Source: Echinometra lucunter
Lineage: Eukaryota > Echinodermata > Echinoidea > Camarodonta > Echinometridae
Assembly: GCA_029962745.1 (NCBI GenBank)
Contig: CM057151.1
Span: 36,069,624-36,133,623, forward strand
DNA: 64,000 nt
Direction of reading: 5' to 3'
The notes under the pieces were generated by a model. It was given only the letters and a program-made list of their open reading frames with translations, had not been told where the DNA came from and searched no databases. Within the stretch, counting starts at the first letter, position 1, and each line of letters starts with the position of its first letter. Positions 1-11,290 of this stretch are shown here, in pieces. Both the position numbers and the translations under genes were made by a program.

Positions 1-1830
1 TCACATTGTTGGTTTATATTTTTCTCGATTTTCCCACTGCACTAACCACAGTGTGTCACGCTATGTGATACTTTGATAATGTGTTCACTTGTTCAGCAAC
101 TTGGCTTTGTTCTACATTTACTTTGATGTTAAACTACAATACACCTACTTTTATAATGTGAGAGTTGTGTGGATACTGTGTCCCAAAGAGAAGTACACGA
201 CTGTGAGACCTCCGTGTACTGAGTATAAACTATCGTGATTTTTTTCAGGAGTCACAAAGTGTCACAATTTATCACAGAGAGTGATGTGAGGATAATGTGT
301 ATACACTGTCAAAGTATGGCTGTGATTATTATTTTTTTAATGACGGTAATTATTTGGCACCACAACGTATTGTGAGAGATAACTGTGACACGCTCATTCA
401 AAAAACAACTGCTTGGCATTCCATAATTGTAATTCCTTCCCGCACTGCTTCCCGCACAGACTGTGCATGAGAGGGAACTCAGCTGAGCTCAAGGAATTGG
501 CCTTTCACAGGGCACTGGCATGACTAGTTGCGCTGTGTCATAACTCTTTCAATACGCCGTGGTTTGTACAGGTTTTCTAATTGCATTTATGGTATTCTTG
601 AATTATCGTTATAAACCGTATTTTTTAAAGAAATATTACAAGTCTTTATGAAAAGTTCACTGTGTACTGTGGGTTGTATGGAAAGACAAGGTCTAGAAGA
701 ATATGAAAAATGGGAAAACAGCGTCTATGATCCAGAAAGCACGAGCATGGGCGTGCGTACGTGGAACAGTAAGCTAGGCAAGCATGGCATATCAATACAA
801 ATACCGTTGTGTTCATTTTTGTATCTGGTCAACTGGATTATACTCAACTACTAAGGTTAACGAAATCTTATCATTCACTGATTGTTTCATTTCTGCTCGA
901 GTGTTATAGTTTGCTCAAATGTTAACTCGTACAGAAACCAAGAGATACGAATAAATTCGGAACGTTGAATTTCTTAATAAAAAGATTATGAGGGCAACAT
1001 AATCATCAACAAACACTAATTTTCTAGAAATGTGTTTGGAAGAAATCTTAGTAGTAATGCTGTTCTGATTTAGAGCTAACGCTAGCTTCTTTTTAAAATC
1101 CAATTTAGACATTACATGGAACGTTTCATTTTAACATCGGTCCTCTAAAAATTATTTCATCGGCAACGTTATATCTCATTCCAACCCAACCTAATATAAT
1201 TAAAGCGTGATAAAAGGTTGCTTCCTAGGCAAATTGAATATTTAATTTTCCATCGAATTATATAAGTTACATTCATTTTCTAAACTATTTTAAGGATGAC
1301 ATTCTAAGTGTCTTGAACACGTGCATCACAAAATATTGAAATATTTGATAAAAGCATAAACGAGGGTGTTAACATACCAAAATAATCAGACATTGAATTT
1401 CAAAATTACAGTTTTGATTCTTAGAGATGTAGTGCTCATACTTCATAGATGAAGATCTTTGTCCAGCAAAAGATAATTGGAAAGTCACAGAATGAACTTC
1501 ACACACCGTTTTTTTTATAATTATTTTCTGACTTAAATTATTTCAAGTTTTCTTTTAGAATCGTGTGTATATACATACATATATATGCAAATATTGCAAT
1601 CAATATAATTTCATTCTAGCAAGGCATCAACTTTGTTTGCAAGGCAGTGGAGAAAACAATTTGAATCAGTTGAAACACGGCTTTAAAATGCTCTAATATA
1701 ACAAAATTATCCATGATCAGTCAAAAGTCAACTACTCTCTGCTCCAGATTCTCCACTGGAGTCAATTCGCGAATCTGACGTCGGCATATCCGTTGATCGT
1801 TGATACAAGCCTGTAAGGCGACGGATATCT
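1..1830. other. Intergenic, no gene seen
   Basis: A+T-rich DNA downstream of the ANKRD34-like gene. The first 400 bases are rich in TGTGACA/TGTCACA words in both orientations and may be a decayed foldback element. The rest holds no coding signal and presumably includes the ANKRD34-like 3' UTR; I could not place its end. Confidence 0.5.
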
Positions 1831-3381
1831 TCAGCTTGCATGGAAAATCGACGATCTTGCGCCGCGGTAAACGCGCCAATGTGACGTCCCTAACCGCGGC
1901 GATGGTTTAGATGTTGTTGAACCGATGTCTGGAATGGGCGGCCGCGGGTTAACGTTTAAAGGTGGTAACGTCCCTGGTCGCGTGTACGAGAGTTCGTCTT
2001 CTAGCAAGAAAGGCGCAGAGCCGCGACGCAATAAGGGCTTTTTCTTACTACCTTCAAAAGGTAAATGGAATGAGTCGTTAGTAATGTCGTTTAAGCTGGT
2101 TGCGTCTTTGGTTTTATTCGAGTCCGTTGACCTTGTCATTTCGAGTAGAGCCTTCGGCACATTAATGGCATGAACGGTTTGACTTTTCTTGAGTGGCGGC
2201 GGCATGGCTGGTAAGGAACCACGTCGGCTGGAGATGCCTTTTGGTAGCTGTTTCTTTTCTGGTGTAGATTGTGGTGAGTGAAAGGCCTGTGTGATTAGTC
2301 TATGATTAGCGGCGTTAAGGGATGACGGATTGAATGCATCAGCGCTTTGTCTTCTTATCAGTGGACGTCTGAAAGAACGCGGTGACCGGTGTATTGACTC
2401 ACTACTGCTTGCTGGCAAGGTAGAAGTGCTACCACTACTCTCTCGTGCTGCTTCCTCCTCCGACTCTTCGGGTAAATCTGGATGGGATCTGGTGGGTGAT
2501 ATGGAGCCAGTGTCGTACAAGAGACCCATACTACTGCGTCTTACAAGGCGCCGAGTCTGCATAGACGTTTGTCCTTTTGACGGTTGTAACCGTTGCGACC
2601 GCGGAGAATTATTTGGTGACCGAGGCGAGGTCTCCGGCGAACGAGGCGACTCTAATAGCTGTTTCTCTCGCTTTCGGTGTGTCTTAGGAGATGATGCCTC
2701 TGCATTTAGCTTACTTGTTGCGCTAGGAACGTCTAAGGAATCTGGCGGTTTCCGTTCGATCTGTGCGGGACTAATACATTTATATAATGGAGGACTTGTC
2801 GCTATGGAAGGAGGAACATCTAGATACTGTTTTGTTTCTCTATCCTTCCCACGATCATTTGTCGTTATGATGATCACTTCTTTCCCTTTGTTCTTACAAG
2901 TGTCTATCAACGATGCCAAGACCGAAGCATCTCCAGCGTTTACGGCGTACACCAGTGCAGATGATCCGTTCTTATCCGTTATCCTTGGGTCTGCTTCGTA
3001 TTTCAGCAGCAACAAAATTATCTCTTTTCCAGCTCTTTCCATGCATGCGTACATTAAACACGTACGACCATACTTGTCTTGTGCATCCACATTCGCTTTG
3101 TTCTCCAAGAGCAATTTCACGAGCTTCAATTTCGTTACATTTTCCTCATCATCATCATAATGCGTCATACAAGCTACGATCAGCGCTGTTCGGCCATTAT
3201 CGTCAACGCTGTGTATATCGGTTCCTCCTTCGACAAGCAGTCGTGTGAGCCGAAGTTTTCCGAGTCTTACCGCTTTCTGCAGCGCGTTTCCATCGGTGTG
3301 AACGAGGGACGCCGCCAGGGGTCCTACCTCCAGTTGCGGCATAGCGGCCATCGCCAAGCGAGGAGGAAGGCACCCAATCAT
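1831..3381 (-). CDS. ANKRD34: ANKRD34-family ankyrin repeat protein, intact single coding exon
   Basis: The 516-residue open frame ends in TGA at 1831-1833. Residues 31-165 hold about four ankyrin repeats, with motifs such as DNGRTALIVAC, DKYGRTCLMYAC and DKNGSSALVYA. Directly after them comes GKEVIIITT, then TKQYLDVPP. This pair, with the near C-terminal block RPGTLPPLNVNPRPPIPDI, is characteristic of vertebrate ANKRD34A/B/C. Between them is a long Ser/Pro/Arg-rich, probably disordered linker with clustered SPR motifs around residues 230-280. Length and single-exon structure match the vertebrate genes (about 500-535 residues). No signal peptide or membrane segment is visible. Family function is poorly known; ankyrin repeats bind proteins. 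The start is uncertain: Met1, Met11 and Met14 are all possible, and Met11 or Met14 best fit the short N-termini of the family. The gene is intact, with no frameshift. Family assignment is confident, function is not. Confidence 0.93.
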   Translation of the reverse strand: MIGCLPPRLAMAAMPQLEVGPLAASLVHTDGNALQKAVRLGKLRLTRLLVEGGTDIHSVDDNGRTALIVACMTHYDDDEENVTKLKLVKLLLENKANVDAQDKYGRTCLMYACMERAGKEIILLLLKYEADPRITDKNGSSALVYAVNAGDASVLASLIDTCKNKGKEVIIITTNDRGKDRETKQYLDVPPSIATSPPLYKCISPAQIERKPPDSLDVPSATSKLNAEASSPKTHRKREKQLLESPRSPETSPRSPNNSPRSQRLQPSKGQTSMQTRRLVRRSSMGLLYDTGSISPTRSHPDLPEESEEEAARESSGSTSTLPASSSESIHRSPRSFRRPLIRRQSADAFNPSSLNAANHRLITQAFHSPQSTPEKKQLPKGISSRRGSLPAMPPPLKKSQTVHAINVPKALLEMTRSTDSNKTKDATSLNDITNDSFHLPFEGSKKKPLLRRGSAPFLLEDELSYTRPGTLPPLNVNPRPPIPDIGSTTSKPSPRLGTSHWRVYRGARSSIFHAS

Positions 3382-4885
3382 TTGATAGGTAAAGTAAAAA
3401 GGCCTTTCGCCAAGAAATGACGTCGTCCGACTTCAAAAGTCCATTAGAAAGCTGACACCTTTCAAAGCGACATCGTTTTGTGTCCGTAATTATCACAAAG
3501 CAAATCTCTACGTCAATACTGCCGCTTTGTCATTGTGTGTCGCCCCTGCTTCAATAAATGATGTCTTGGTGTCTCATTACTTTGTTAAGAGATGACCTAA
3601 AAATGTACTGTGGTAACCAGTCGCTTACTGCCGTCGGCATTCATGATTATTATCTGACTGACTATTGAAGTATTGATTTGATGGGCTCTTGCATCTATGT
3701 TTTCGTATTAAGTTCGCTTTACTTAGTTTGGATAGGTAGGCCTATTTGTATTCAATGTAAACATTCAATTGCGCACATAAAAGAAGGTAATATCAGTCTG
3801 GATTTATGTCACTACACATGTCAAATAATGGAGTGTCTGCCGAGAGTGCAATTAAATTCGAATTTCTTGCAGTCACACACCATGCGCAATAAATAATTAT
3901 GATATGCCATTCACTGCTGTTTCGTGAAACGTCGATACTTTCCTCTTTCCATTGCATGCGGTGAGCTCACGTCTTCGTAAGCCATGCGTGGCATGTCAGT
4001 GGTTTATTGCAATTTCACGAAACTACTTTCTCATTACGTAGATTATGCGTACCGGTATGTGCCATTTAGAAAATGACTAGGAGTTAGGATGACGTGAGTT
4101 TACAGAAAAAAATGCAGTCCAAGTTTAATCATGCACGGTTACAAAAAGGTAAATCATTACCTTTTGTAGCAGTTCTATCTTGTAATTACTTTTGCTGAAT
4201 CTGCTGTAACCACGCAGAAATGTGGAGTGTAATCACGAGAATTCACAGGTGTTTTGCCGTTGTAATTCATTTTTCAGTCAGAACATTAAACGGCGTTTTG
4301 CTTTTTCTTAATCCAAATAAATTGTTGACATCCTTTAAAGGGAAACAACTTCACATCTTCCTAAGACGAACAGATTCATTCTGTTCAACTGACGAAAAAA
4401 ATTAATGCCGCCAAGGTTATAGTCACCAATTAATTAAGTGCGAGAAAAGGAACATGAGATTTTAGGCTTGACTGATCATGTTTCACTGCAACAAAGCCAC
4501 ATCATTAGGATAATTACTGTATGATATTTGAGTAGCTCAAACCTCAAAATGTACGATTTAACTTTGGAGAATCGAGCGTGAATCAGATGATAAATAATAT
4601 GCTTTCCTGTCAAGGTTATTTCCAAAGGCACAAATGCGTATATCATCCACAAAGCACCACTTCAGGGTAGATGTATGACGAAAATCAATATATCCCCTTG
4701 ACGTTCGTTCATAAATTGTCGTTTATCAAGAAATGGATTCCAGTTACTTTCGACTGTGGTTATCAACAACCACACACACACAAACCACGCACACACAAAC
4801 CAAATCCGACGTAAGTTGGTGCAACGATAGTCGAGCCAAAAATCCGTTGCGTTGTCCCAGTGTGTGCGGGTTGCCGGCAGAACAT
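3382..4885. other. Upstream/leader region of ANKRD34-like gene, repeat-poor
   Basis: No coding signal and few recognisable repeats, unlike most of the window. It contains a short CA-rich tract near 4769-4801. It probably holds the 5' UTR and any leader intron of the gene on the minus strand. Confidence 0.4.
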
Positions 4886-4995
4886 AAAATGACAATCTCC
4901 CGGTGGTTTGATGACAATTTTATAGACTCGGCAGCCGACGACGGGTATTTATTGGCGGGTTGAAAAAAGTCAAGTGTCACGAGCGATCACGTGAT
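4886..4995 (-). promoter_or_regulatory. Candidate core promoter for the ANKRD34-like gene
   Basis: Read on the minus strand there is a TATAAAA box (plus positions 4918-4924), with a CCGCCAATAAATA stretch 20-40 bases upstream and a palindromic E-box ATCACGTGAT at 4986-4995. The order and spacing suit a promoter firing towards the ANKRD34-like frame. It lies 1.5 kb upstream of the start codon, so it would need a long 5' UTR or a leader intron. This is inferred from sequence only. Confidence 0.3.
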
Positions 4996-5389
4996 ATGGT
5001 TTTGGTTGACGGTTACTAAGCATCGCCACTGCTGCCAGTGGTGACTGGGTTTCATGAAGTGAGGCGGTGGCTGCAGGATACGTGGAATAGATTTCACAGG
5101 TAGATTAGATGGATAAAGATTTGAAACGGTGTTGAGCCAACGTAATCTTGTTATACCTTCCCTCTGTGGGTGGTATATTAAGGTCATATAGGCCTACTCA
5201 CCACGGGTAACTGCTGTTTCACTTTCATTTACTCTGCTCATTGTAAAGTAACTTGATGATTCGTTCAGTGATTCATTCAGTGGTTTCTTTTTTTTCCACT
5301 CATTGGATGGAACACCCTAACAGCAAAGCCAATTTCCATCGGGATCCATCTAAACCTAAAACATTAAAAACTGAAATATAATGATAAAC

Positions 5390-5780
5390 ATAGGCGGCGA
5401 TCCCGAGGGGGGGGGGGGGGAGAAGGGGGACATGTCTCCCCCCCCCCCCCGATTTTTTTTTTCTTGGGGGGATCGTCCCCCCCCCCCCCCTTGATTTTTA
5501 AAGCTTGATATATTGTGTTTCTATTTTGAGTCAGGTGACCAATTTTAGGCCAACCGCCTAAATATTTCTGGGCCTAGAATGCATTTCGATGGCAAAATCA
5601 AGCTTCTTTCATCATTTTTGCGGTTAATTTTTTAGCTCACTCGCTTCGCCCGCTCGCATAATAACGATCATCCCCCTCTCACTCCTCGAAACAAATTTTC
5701 GGCGGAGGACTTCCATGTTTCTGTCCCCCCCCCCCCCCCCCCTCGTTACATGAAATCGCCGCCACTGATGATAATAGGGT
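5390..5780. repeat. G/C-tract repeat element with matching ends
   Basis: Starts with GGCGGCGATCCCG followed by runs of G and C (5408-5490), and ends with AATCGCCGCCAC near 5755, so the outer bases are inverted. Inside, TTAGCTCACTCGCTTCGC (5632-5649) belongs to the GCTCGCTCGC repeat type seen again at 15.4, 19.6 and 21.8 kb. A long C tract lies at 5727-5742. Confidence 0.55.
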
Positions 5781-7312
5781 AATCGAGAAACACTGGATGT
5801 GCAGGTCTGGAACTGCATTTCGTCTCCTAAGGGTGCCAAGAACTCTTGAAGATGCCCTCATGAGGTTCAGTGATGTATCCTGCCTCGTCAGGCTTTAGCA
5901 ATTGTGCATTGAGGAGTGCAAACGTGCGCGGTATGTCCTATGCGTATTCCCACTGTTCCATTTGGAGCGCAGTTCAAAGATTTACCTGTCAGAGTGGTGA
6001 ATATGATGAGGAGAAAATGAGGATACCTGCATCAGCTGATGCAAGAAAAGATGGTGCAAAACTGAGTACTTCGAAGGAAACCCACGCATCCAATGATTAT
6101 GATACTCCGTAAGTGGAAGACCAATAGATGGAATATGGAAAAGAAGCGTCTTAAAGCAGAACGCGGAGAAATCCATTAGCAATTGGTCTCCATAACGACG
6201 TGTCAAGAGAGAGCAAGGGAGAGAGATAGGAAGACCGACAAAGAGAGAGAGAGAGGGGGGGGGGGGGGAGAAAAGATGAGAGAGAATGAGAGGGGTGAGA
6301 GGGGTGAGACAGACAGAGAGAATGATAAAAAGAGAGAAAGGATGAGAGAAAACGAGCACTACAAGCATTTGGCATCAATTATTGCCGTATAATTATAAAT
6401 ATAGCTCCAGCTCATCATAGCCCATACAGTGTAATACATCATTTAGTATCATAATATTCTAACCTGTTTAAGATGGCGTGGTTGACAATCGAAACAGATG
6501 TATTGCAAGTTATAAGAGCATTGATTGGGTAATAGGTTGAAGAGGAGGGGGTGACTATTTTTTTTGGGGGGGGGGGGGGGGAGGGCGGCCCGATGCCCGA
6601 AACTTCAGAATTGACGTTCGGGCAAAGTGTACTTTCCATCTCCGTCCTTTCCATTATTGTAATTTGATTGCGAGGATAATTTGATACGAAGCATAATTAA
6701 AAGCAAAATGAAGGGTTATTTTTTTCTCCAAAATCTTGCAAAAGAAAAGATTTAGGTTTCTATGCCAATAGACAATTAGTGATATATCAACTATTGGTGT
6801 TTTATTAATAGGCCACGGTGTTCCATTGCAGAATTAGTAGTCGACTAGTAAGTTATTAGGGTTCTATTAAGCGCTTATAGGGTTTTATTAATGAATCATT
6901 AACTGTTTGCATTTACTGATTGTCAAGAGTGTTGCATTTATGTCGACGGGTTTTATTTATGTTCTAATTGCACTTCTAACGAGTGCTTTAAAGGTAAGTG
7001 CCATACATATCCGCAGATAACACAATGAGGACCAACTGTAATAGCTATGTGGGGATGTATTTTATTTTTTGTTTTTTCCATCCACCGTCAACAATATTCA
7101 CACAACAAAGTATCACTGAAAAAAAAAATTGACCCGTTTCTTTGAATTAGACTTTGGCGGCCCTCATGTCCAAGGCTTTGTCATGTTTTGGTATGTATTT
7201 TACAACAAATTTTATTACCGTAAATCAAAATCAGCTTTATATTTAAATCACATTTCAAAATTAATATAAAATGATGATAATCCTTCACATTAGTGATAGA
7301 AAGACATACATT
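5781..7312. other. Intergenic, no gene seen; GA tracts
   Basis: Non-coding DNA with an impure GA-rich stretch at 6205-6360 and a G run at 6566-6580. Nothing else recognisable. Confidence 0.5.
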
Positions 7313-7474
7313 GTCGGAGCACCGTGGCTGTGCAGTGGTAAAGGCTCTTGACTCTCATACGAGAGGTCCTGGGTTCGATCCTCGCCGGGTGCTTACATCC
7401 TTGGACAAGGTGTTTTGACCATAATGTCCCTCTCGACCCAGGCGTTTTAATTGGTATCTGGCAATGCTTGGTTA

Positions 7475-7476
<2 letters not shown>
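7313..7476 (+). mobile_element. tRNA-derived SINE, tail into (TAA)n
   Basis: The head reads GTGGCTGTGCAGTGGTAAAG (A-box-like), then GGTTCGATCC (B box), as in RNA polymerase III tRNA-type promoters. The body includes GACAAGGTGTTTTGACC. It runs directly into a TAA/ATA microsatellite. Confidence 0.75.
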
Positions 7477-7526
<50 letters not shown>

Positions 7527-7532
7527 TAATAA
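7477..7532. repeat. (TAA)n microsatellite
   Basis: About 17 near-perfect AAT/TAA units, most likely grown from the tail of the adjacent SINE. Confidence 0.9.
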
Positions 7533-7554
7533 ATCACGTTATTATCTAACGTCT

Positions 7555-7760
7555 CTATGCGCTTCCAAAGGAGTTTGGATACCCTGGCTTTAGCCCTGCA
7601 TCCTTTTTACAGCGCACAAGCATTTTAAGGAATTGATTCCAGCCAGGTATCCATTTATTCATCTGGGTCGAGTGTGGCAAATGTAGATTAATGTCTTGCC
7701 AAAGGACATTAGTGCTGCGGCAGGGATGCGAACCCCGTACTTTGTGGTTCAAAGTCTGGT
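7555..7760 (-). mobile_element. tRNA-derived SINE, inverted
   Basis: On the minus strand: a head with GGGGTTCGCATCCC (B box), then CACTAATGTCCTTTGGCAAG and a CCCAGATGAATAAATGGATACC block. This is the family seen at 47.5 and 52.0 kb. With the SINE at 7313-7476 it forms a head-out inverted pair around the (TAA)n tract. Confidence 0.75.
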
Positions 7761-8524
7761 TAATAACTTTGAATCTTACTCATAAAGGGTATAAACAAGT
7801 AATTCTCCCGATGATAAGTCAAGGTATTATAATTATATTTGAAATGCAAAGCAGAAATTAACATTTCATACGTAGATGTAAACATGATAAATAAGAGTAA
7901 CTTTGAACACTTAGGAAAATGCGGTGCGATGTTGCAAATAATAATCAGTGTGGAAGATAGTGGATCGAAGGCTGGAGACAGTACTGGAATGGGGAGTGGT
8001 GAGAGGAATGTTCTTAGAATAATGTGAGTGGACGGAATTATAACGCATAATACTTCTCAACATAGCCTCTGCGTATAAGATATATGCCAACACTGGTACA
8101 GTTAGAAAGCATCGCTAGCACAACGTGTACTGAGCAACCTATTCTGAAATCAATCAGCGATCAATATCACTCGGATAATATCGGGCTTGGAAGCGCGATA
8201 CGCCATTAGCAAGATTAGGCAGCCATTCCGTGGGGGATTGAGAGAAATAAATACTTAAAAAGCTCTTAAAGGTTAGGTACAAATTTTGATCTGTTGGTAG
8301 GCCCTTAAAAAACTATTCTTCATTTTTTGGTTGGTGCTTTTAGCTTGTCAGATGCAAGATGGAACGAATCTAAGATGCTGCATGTGAAGGTTTTTTTTCC
8401 TCTTAACTTGAGAGTATTGCTAAAAGTTGCGCAAAGTCTTGACGTCATATTTTACGCTAACTTTACAAGAATTTGATTGGTAGACACCTTTTTACCGCTA
8501 AAAGCCCGTTCAAATATTATGAGG

Positions 8525-8710
8525 CCGCGCCCTATCCAGAATTTTTCAAAGGGGGGGGGGACGATCGGCTTTTCAGATGTTTGTTTTACCTGAAAAATTT
8601 GCTGATGAGGAAAAAAAAAAAGGTTCTCGGCATTTTTATGTTTTACCCCCAAACTGCCAAAATATCCTCGGCTTTAAAAAAAAAAAAGGGGGGGCCGATG
8701 CGACCTCCTG
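8525..8710 (+). repeat. Poly-G-associated repeat
   Basis: CCAGAATTTTTCAAAGGGGGGG followed by GACGATCGGCTTTTCAG. The same arrangement (CAGAATTTTTTAAGGTGGGG, long G run, GACGATCAGCTTTTTCAG) occurs at 37.17-37.29 kb, so the G run is an internal part of a repeat family. Confidence 0.65.
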
Positions 8711-9085
8711 GATCCTAGTAAAAATGAAAAAAAAAAAACAAAACACTTTTACTAGATTCTAGTTAAAACTGACACAATTCTAGTAAAAATTACCAGATTC
8801 TATATAGTAAAATAATTTGACTAGATCACCGGATCTCGTGGGCACTTGCACCATTCTGGTCAAATTTGACTAGATTCTAATGAAAATGGCCAGAATTCTA
8901 GTAAAAATGAGCAAAACTTTTACTAGATTTCTAGTCAATTTCTTTGAAATCGAGTCAAGTTAATGTTGGTACCCGTATGATCCAGTATAATGATTTAGTT
9001 GAATTATTTTACTTGTGTCAATTTTGACTACAACAGTACTAGTCAGTCAAATTTGACTAGACTTGTTTATAGAGTGTAAAGAGCA
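8711..9085. mobile_element. CTAGT-rich palindromic element (MITE-like)
   Basis: Dense TCTAGTAAAAAT words and their complements (ATTTTTACTAGA type) alternate with TTTGACTAGA through the whole stretch, giving overlapping inverted repeats. It sits between the first and second copies of the 1.1-kb unit. Exact ends and target duplication were not resolved. Confidence 0.5.
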
Positions 9086-10669
9086 CGTAACTTGTGTTAG
9101 GATCGCCGTAACAATATTTCAAAGCTTTTTATTCTACAACCTAACTACCTGAGCAACGTATTTTGAAATCAATCCAAGATCAATAATACCTATATCCACC
9201 GGATATCAGCAGTCTGGAAGCTTAGAAGCGCTCTATACGCCATGCATTAGGTAGCCATTAAGCGGGAACGAAATCCCCTCTGATGCCGCTTTTAAACATT
9301 CCTAAAATCACTCCATCACGTACTGTATAATCTTGATTTCTTCTTAAAGTCGAGTGAGCTAAAGAAAGGGCTTATTTCTCTCTTATAATGCTGAGACTGG
9401 ACACTGGCGTATGATGGGAGAGGGGGATGGGGCAGCTACCCCCCCAAATAAAATTCAAACGTTATTTCCAATTCGATACCATGGATGATTTACAAATGTT
9501 GCTGAAATGACATGTTTTTTCCGGTTTTCCCCTCACTTTTTGGTAACTTTTTTTTCTGCCCCCAAAAGTTTTTGCTCATTACGCCCCTGAGAGTAGACAT
9601 GATTCTTTGAGGGGTCATATTCGGGATCATTTGATCTTTTAGTTGGACTAAATTTTAGTTAAATCAACTCCCATTATTGTAGACTCTATCAATACTCGAA
9701 GACAGTGGTTTTAATTACTCTTTTGAAAGTGGCCTTCTAATCATTATACGACTCATCAAAGAATGCATTTCCACTGCTGTATATTTGGAGCGATACGACA
9801 CAATTTCAGAGTATTTTTATATCAACAAAATCTATAAATAAAAAAAGGCAATACCAACACACAAGAGAGAAAAAGCGCCAATATGATATCCCATTTAAAA
9901 TAATAATGTCGTCTGCTCGGATGGAAAGCCGAAGTAGGTCGTCGTATTTCCCGCGGCCTGCGAATTCTGTAATTCATCTTGTTAATTCATTTCGTGCTTT
10001 TTTTTTTCATGCTCATGATGAGCTTGCAATAAAAATGAACGACGGAGACTGCAACTGGGTGCATGGAGGAGAATAAAAGTGGATGACGGCAATAAAAACA
10101 AGTTATAATTTCTGGAGTTTTTAAAGATTACTTCTTAAGTTACATTAGAAGTTGAATAGAAGATCAGCGTTACGAAGATTAAAGAAAATTAAATGTACTT
10201 TCCTTCAGCGCATACACAGTGCATGTCAAGGTTTAAATCAAATAGCATGATCAACCTAGTTTGAAATCGATCAGAGATCAACAATACCCACATCTATGTG
10301 GGATATCGACTGCCTGCAGTTTTGAAGCACATCATGCCATTAGGTAGCCATTAGTGGGGAATTAAGAAAAAGGAACCCTCTTATGCAGCTCTTAACGTTC
10401 CTTCAATGGCCTCATCACGTATTATCTTGATATCCACGTGATGTACCGAGAGTGCTTATGTCCTCCATTAATGCAGCGAGTGGATATCCACTCGCTGAAG
10501 ATTCATCATAGACATGATTTCTATTGGAGTTTAACCCACTCAAAATTACGGGGGAACCCAAATTAATGTAATTGTTTGAGTTACTTTTTGAGAGTGGATT
10601 TCGAATCGGAAAGGAACCGACCTCCATTATGCCTCCTGAAAGAGGCGATTTCTACCCCTGTATTATTTC

Positions 10670-10850
10670 GAGGATTATTAATATTAATAATAAGCTAATC
10701 ATTAAGAAATAGTAATAATACTAATATCAAGAATGATAATGATGATATAATGATAATGTGAAGAAAATGAATAACAATAGTAACAACAGTATTAATAATA
10801 ATGATAACGATAAGGATAAAAAATAATACTTATTATAAAATAATATTCAT
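10670..10850. repeat. AAT/GATA-rich simple sequence
   Basis: Impure ATT/AAT/GATAAT repeats without coding potential. Confidence 0.7.
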
Positions 10851-10989
10851 ACACGAATTAGTCTTGGGACTGCAGTTCATCCATATACACAGCAGAAAAG
10901 AAGGCGCGAATATGAAATCTCATTAAAACCAATATTGTCGTCTGCTCGCGCAGGAAGCTATGTAGGTCGTCGTAGTTGATGTGAATTCT

Positions 10990-11110
10990 TTTAAAGTGTA
11001 ATCTTATAATGCTATACGTAATTATTATTTCTAGGGTTCAGTTTTTCCTTATGATGTATATTAACTTTGTGCTATTTGTTAGAAATGGAAATAAATGAAA
11101 ATAAAATTTC
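10990..11110 (+). mobile_element. Insertion in the second duplicate copy, LINE 3'-tail-like
   Basis: This block interrupts the homology between the two 1.1-kb copies. It ends in GGAAATAAATGAAAATAAA, typical of non-LTR retrotransposon 3' ends in this window (compare 53.1 and 21.3 kb). The first copy acts as an approximate empty site. Confidence 0.5.
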
Positions 11111-11290
11111 CTGTGACTTGCCATGCACTGCTCTGTGATTCATCTTGTTAATTTGGGCTTTTTCACGCTCATGCCTATACAAGCTTGCTATAAATAGGAA
11201 AAAGGGAGACTAAAAATGCGTGGAGTAAAATGAAAGTAGGTGAGGGCAATAAAAACTATAATTTCTTTCAAGATGGATCCTGTAGTTTCC

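Larger units (their letters stand above)
8125..11290. repeat. Old tandem duplication, about 1.1-kb unit (two full copies, one partial)
   Basis: Anchor blocks recur in order. GAGCAAC followed by TGAAATCAATC and a GCCATTAG(G)...AGCCATT block appear at about 8131, 9151 and (diverged) 10250. AGCGCCAATATGA/GGCGCGAATATGA, GTCGTCTGCTCG and GTAGGTCGTCGTA appear at about 9875-9945 and 10905-10975. ATTCATCTTGTTAATT and a GGCAATAAAAAC block end copies near 10.1 and 11.26 kb. Unit spacing is about 1020-1100 bases. The copies are diverged and non-coding. Confidence 0.75.

Noticed and set aside
2330..3160. 276-residue plus-strand frame
   Set aside because: Antisense shadow of the ANKRD34-like exon; only the minus-strand frame matches a protein family.
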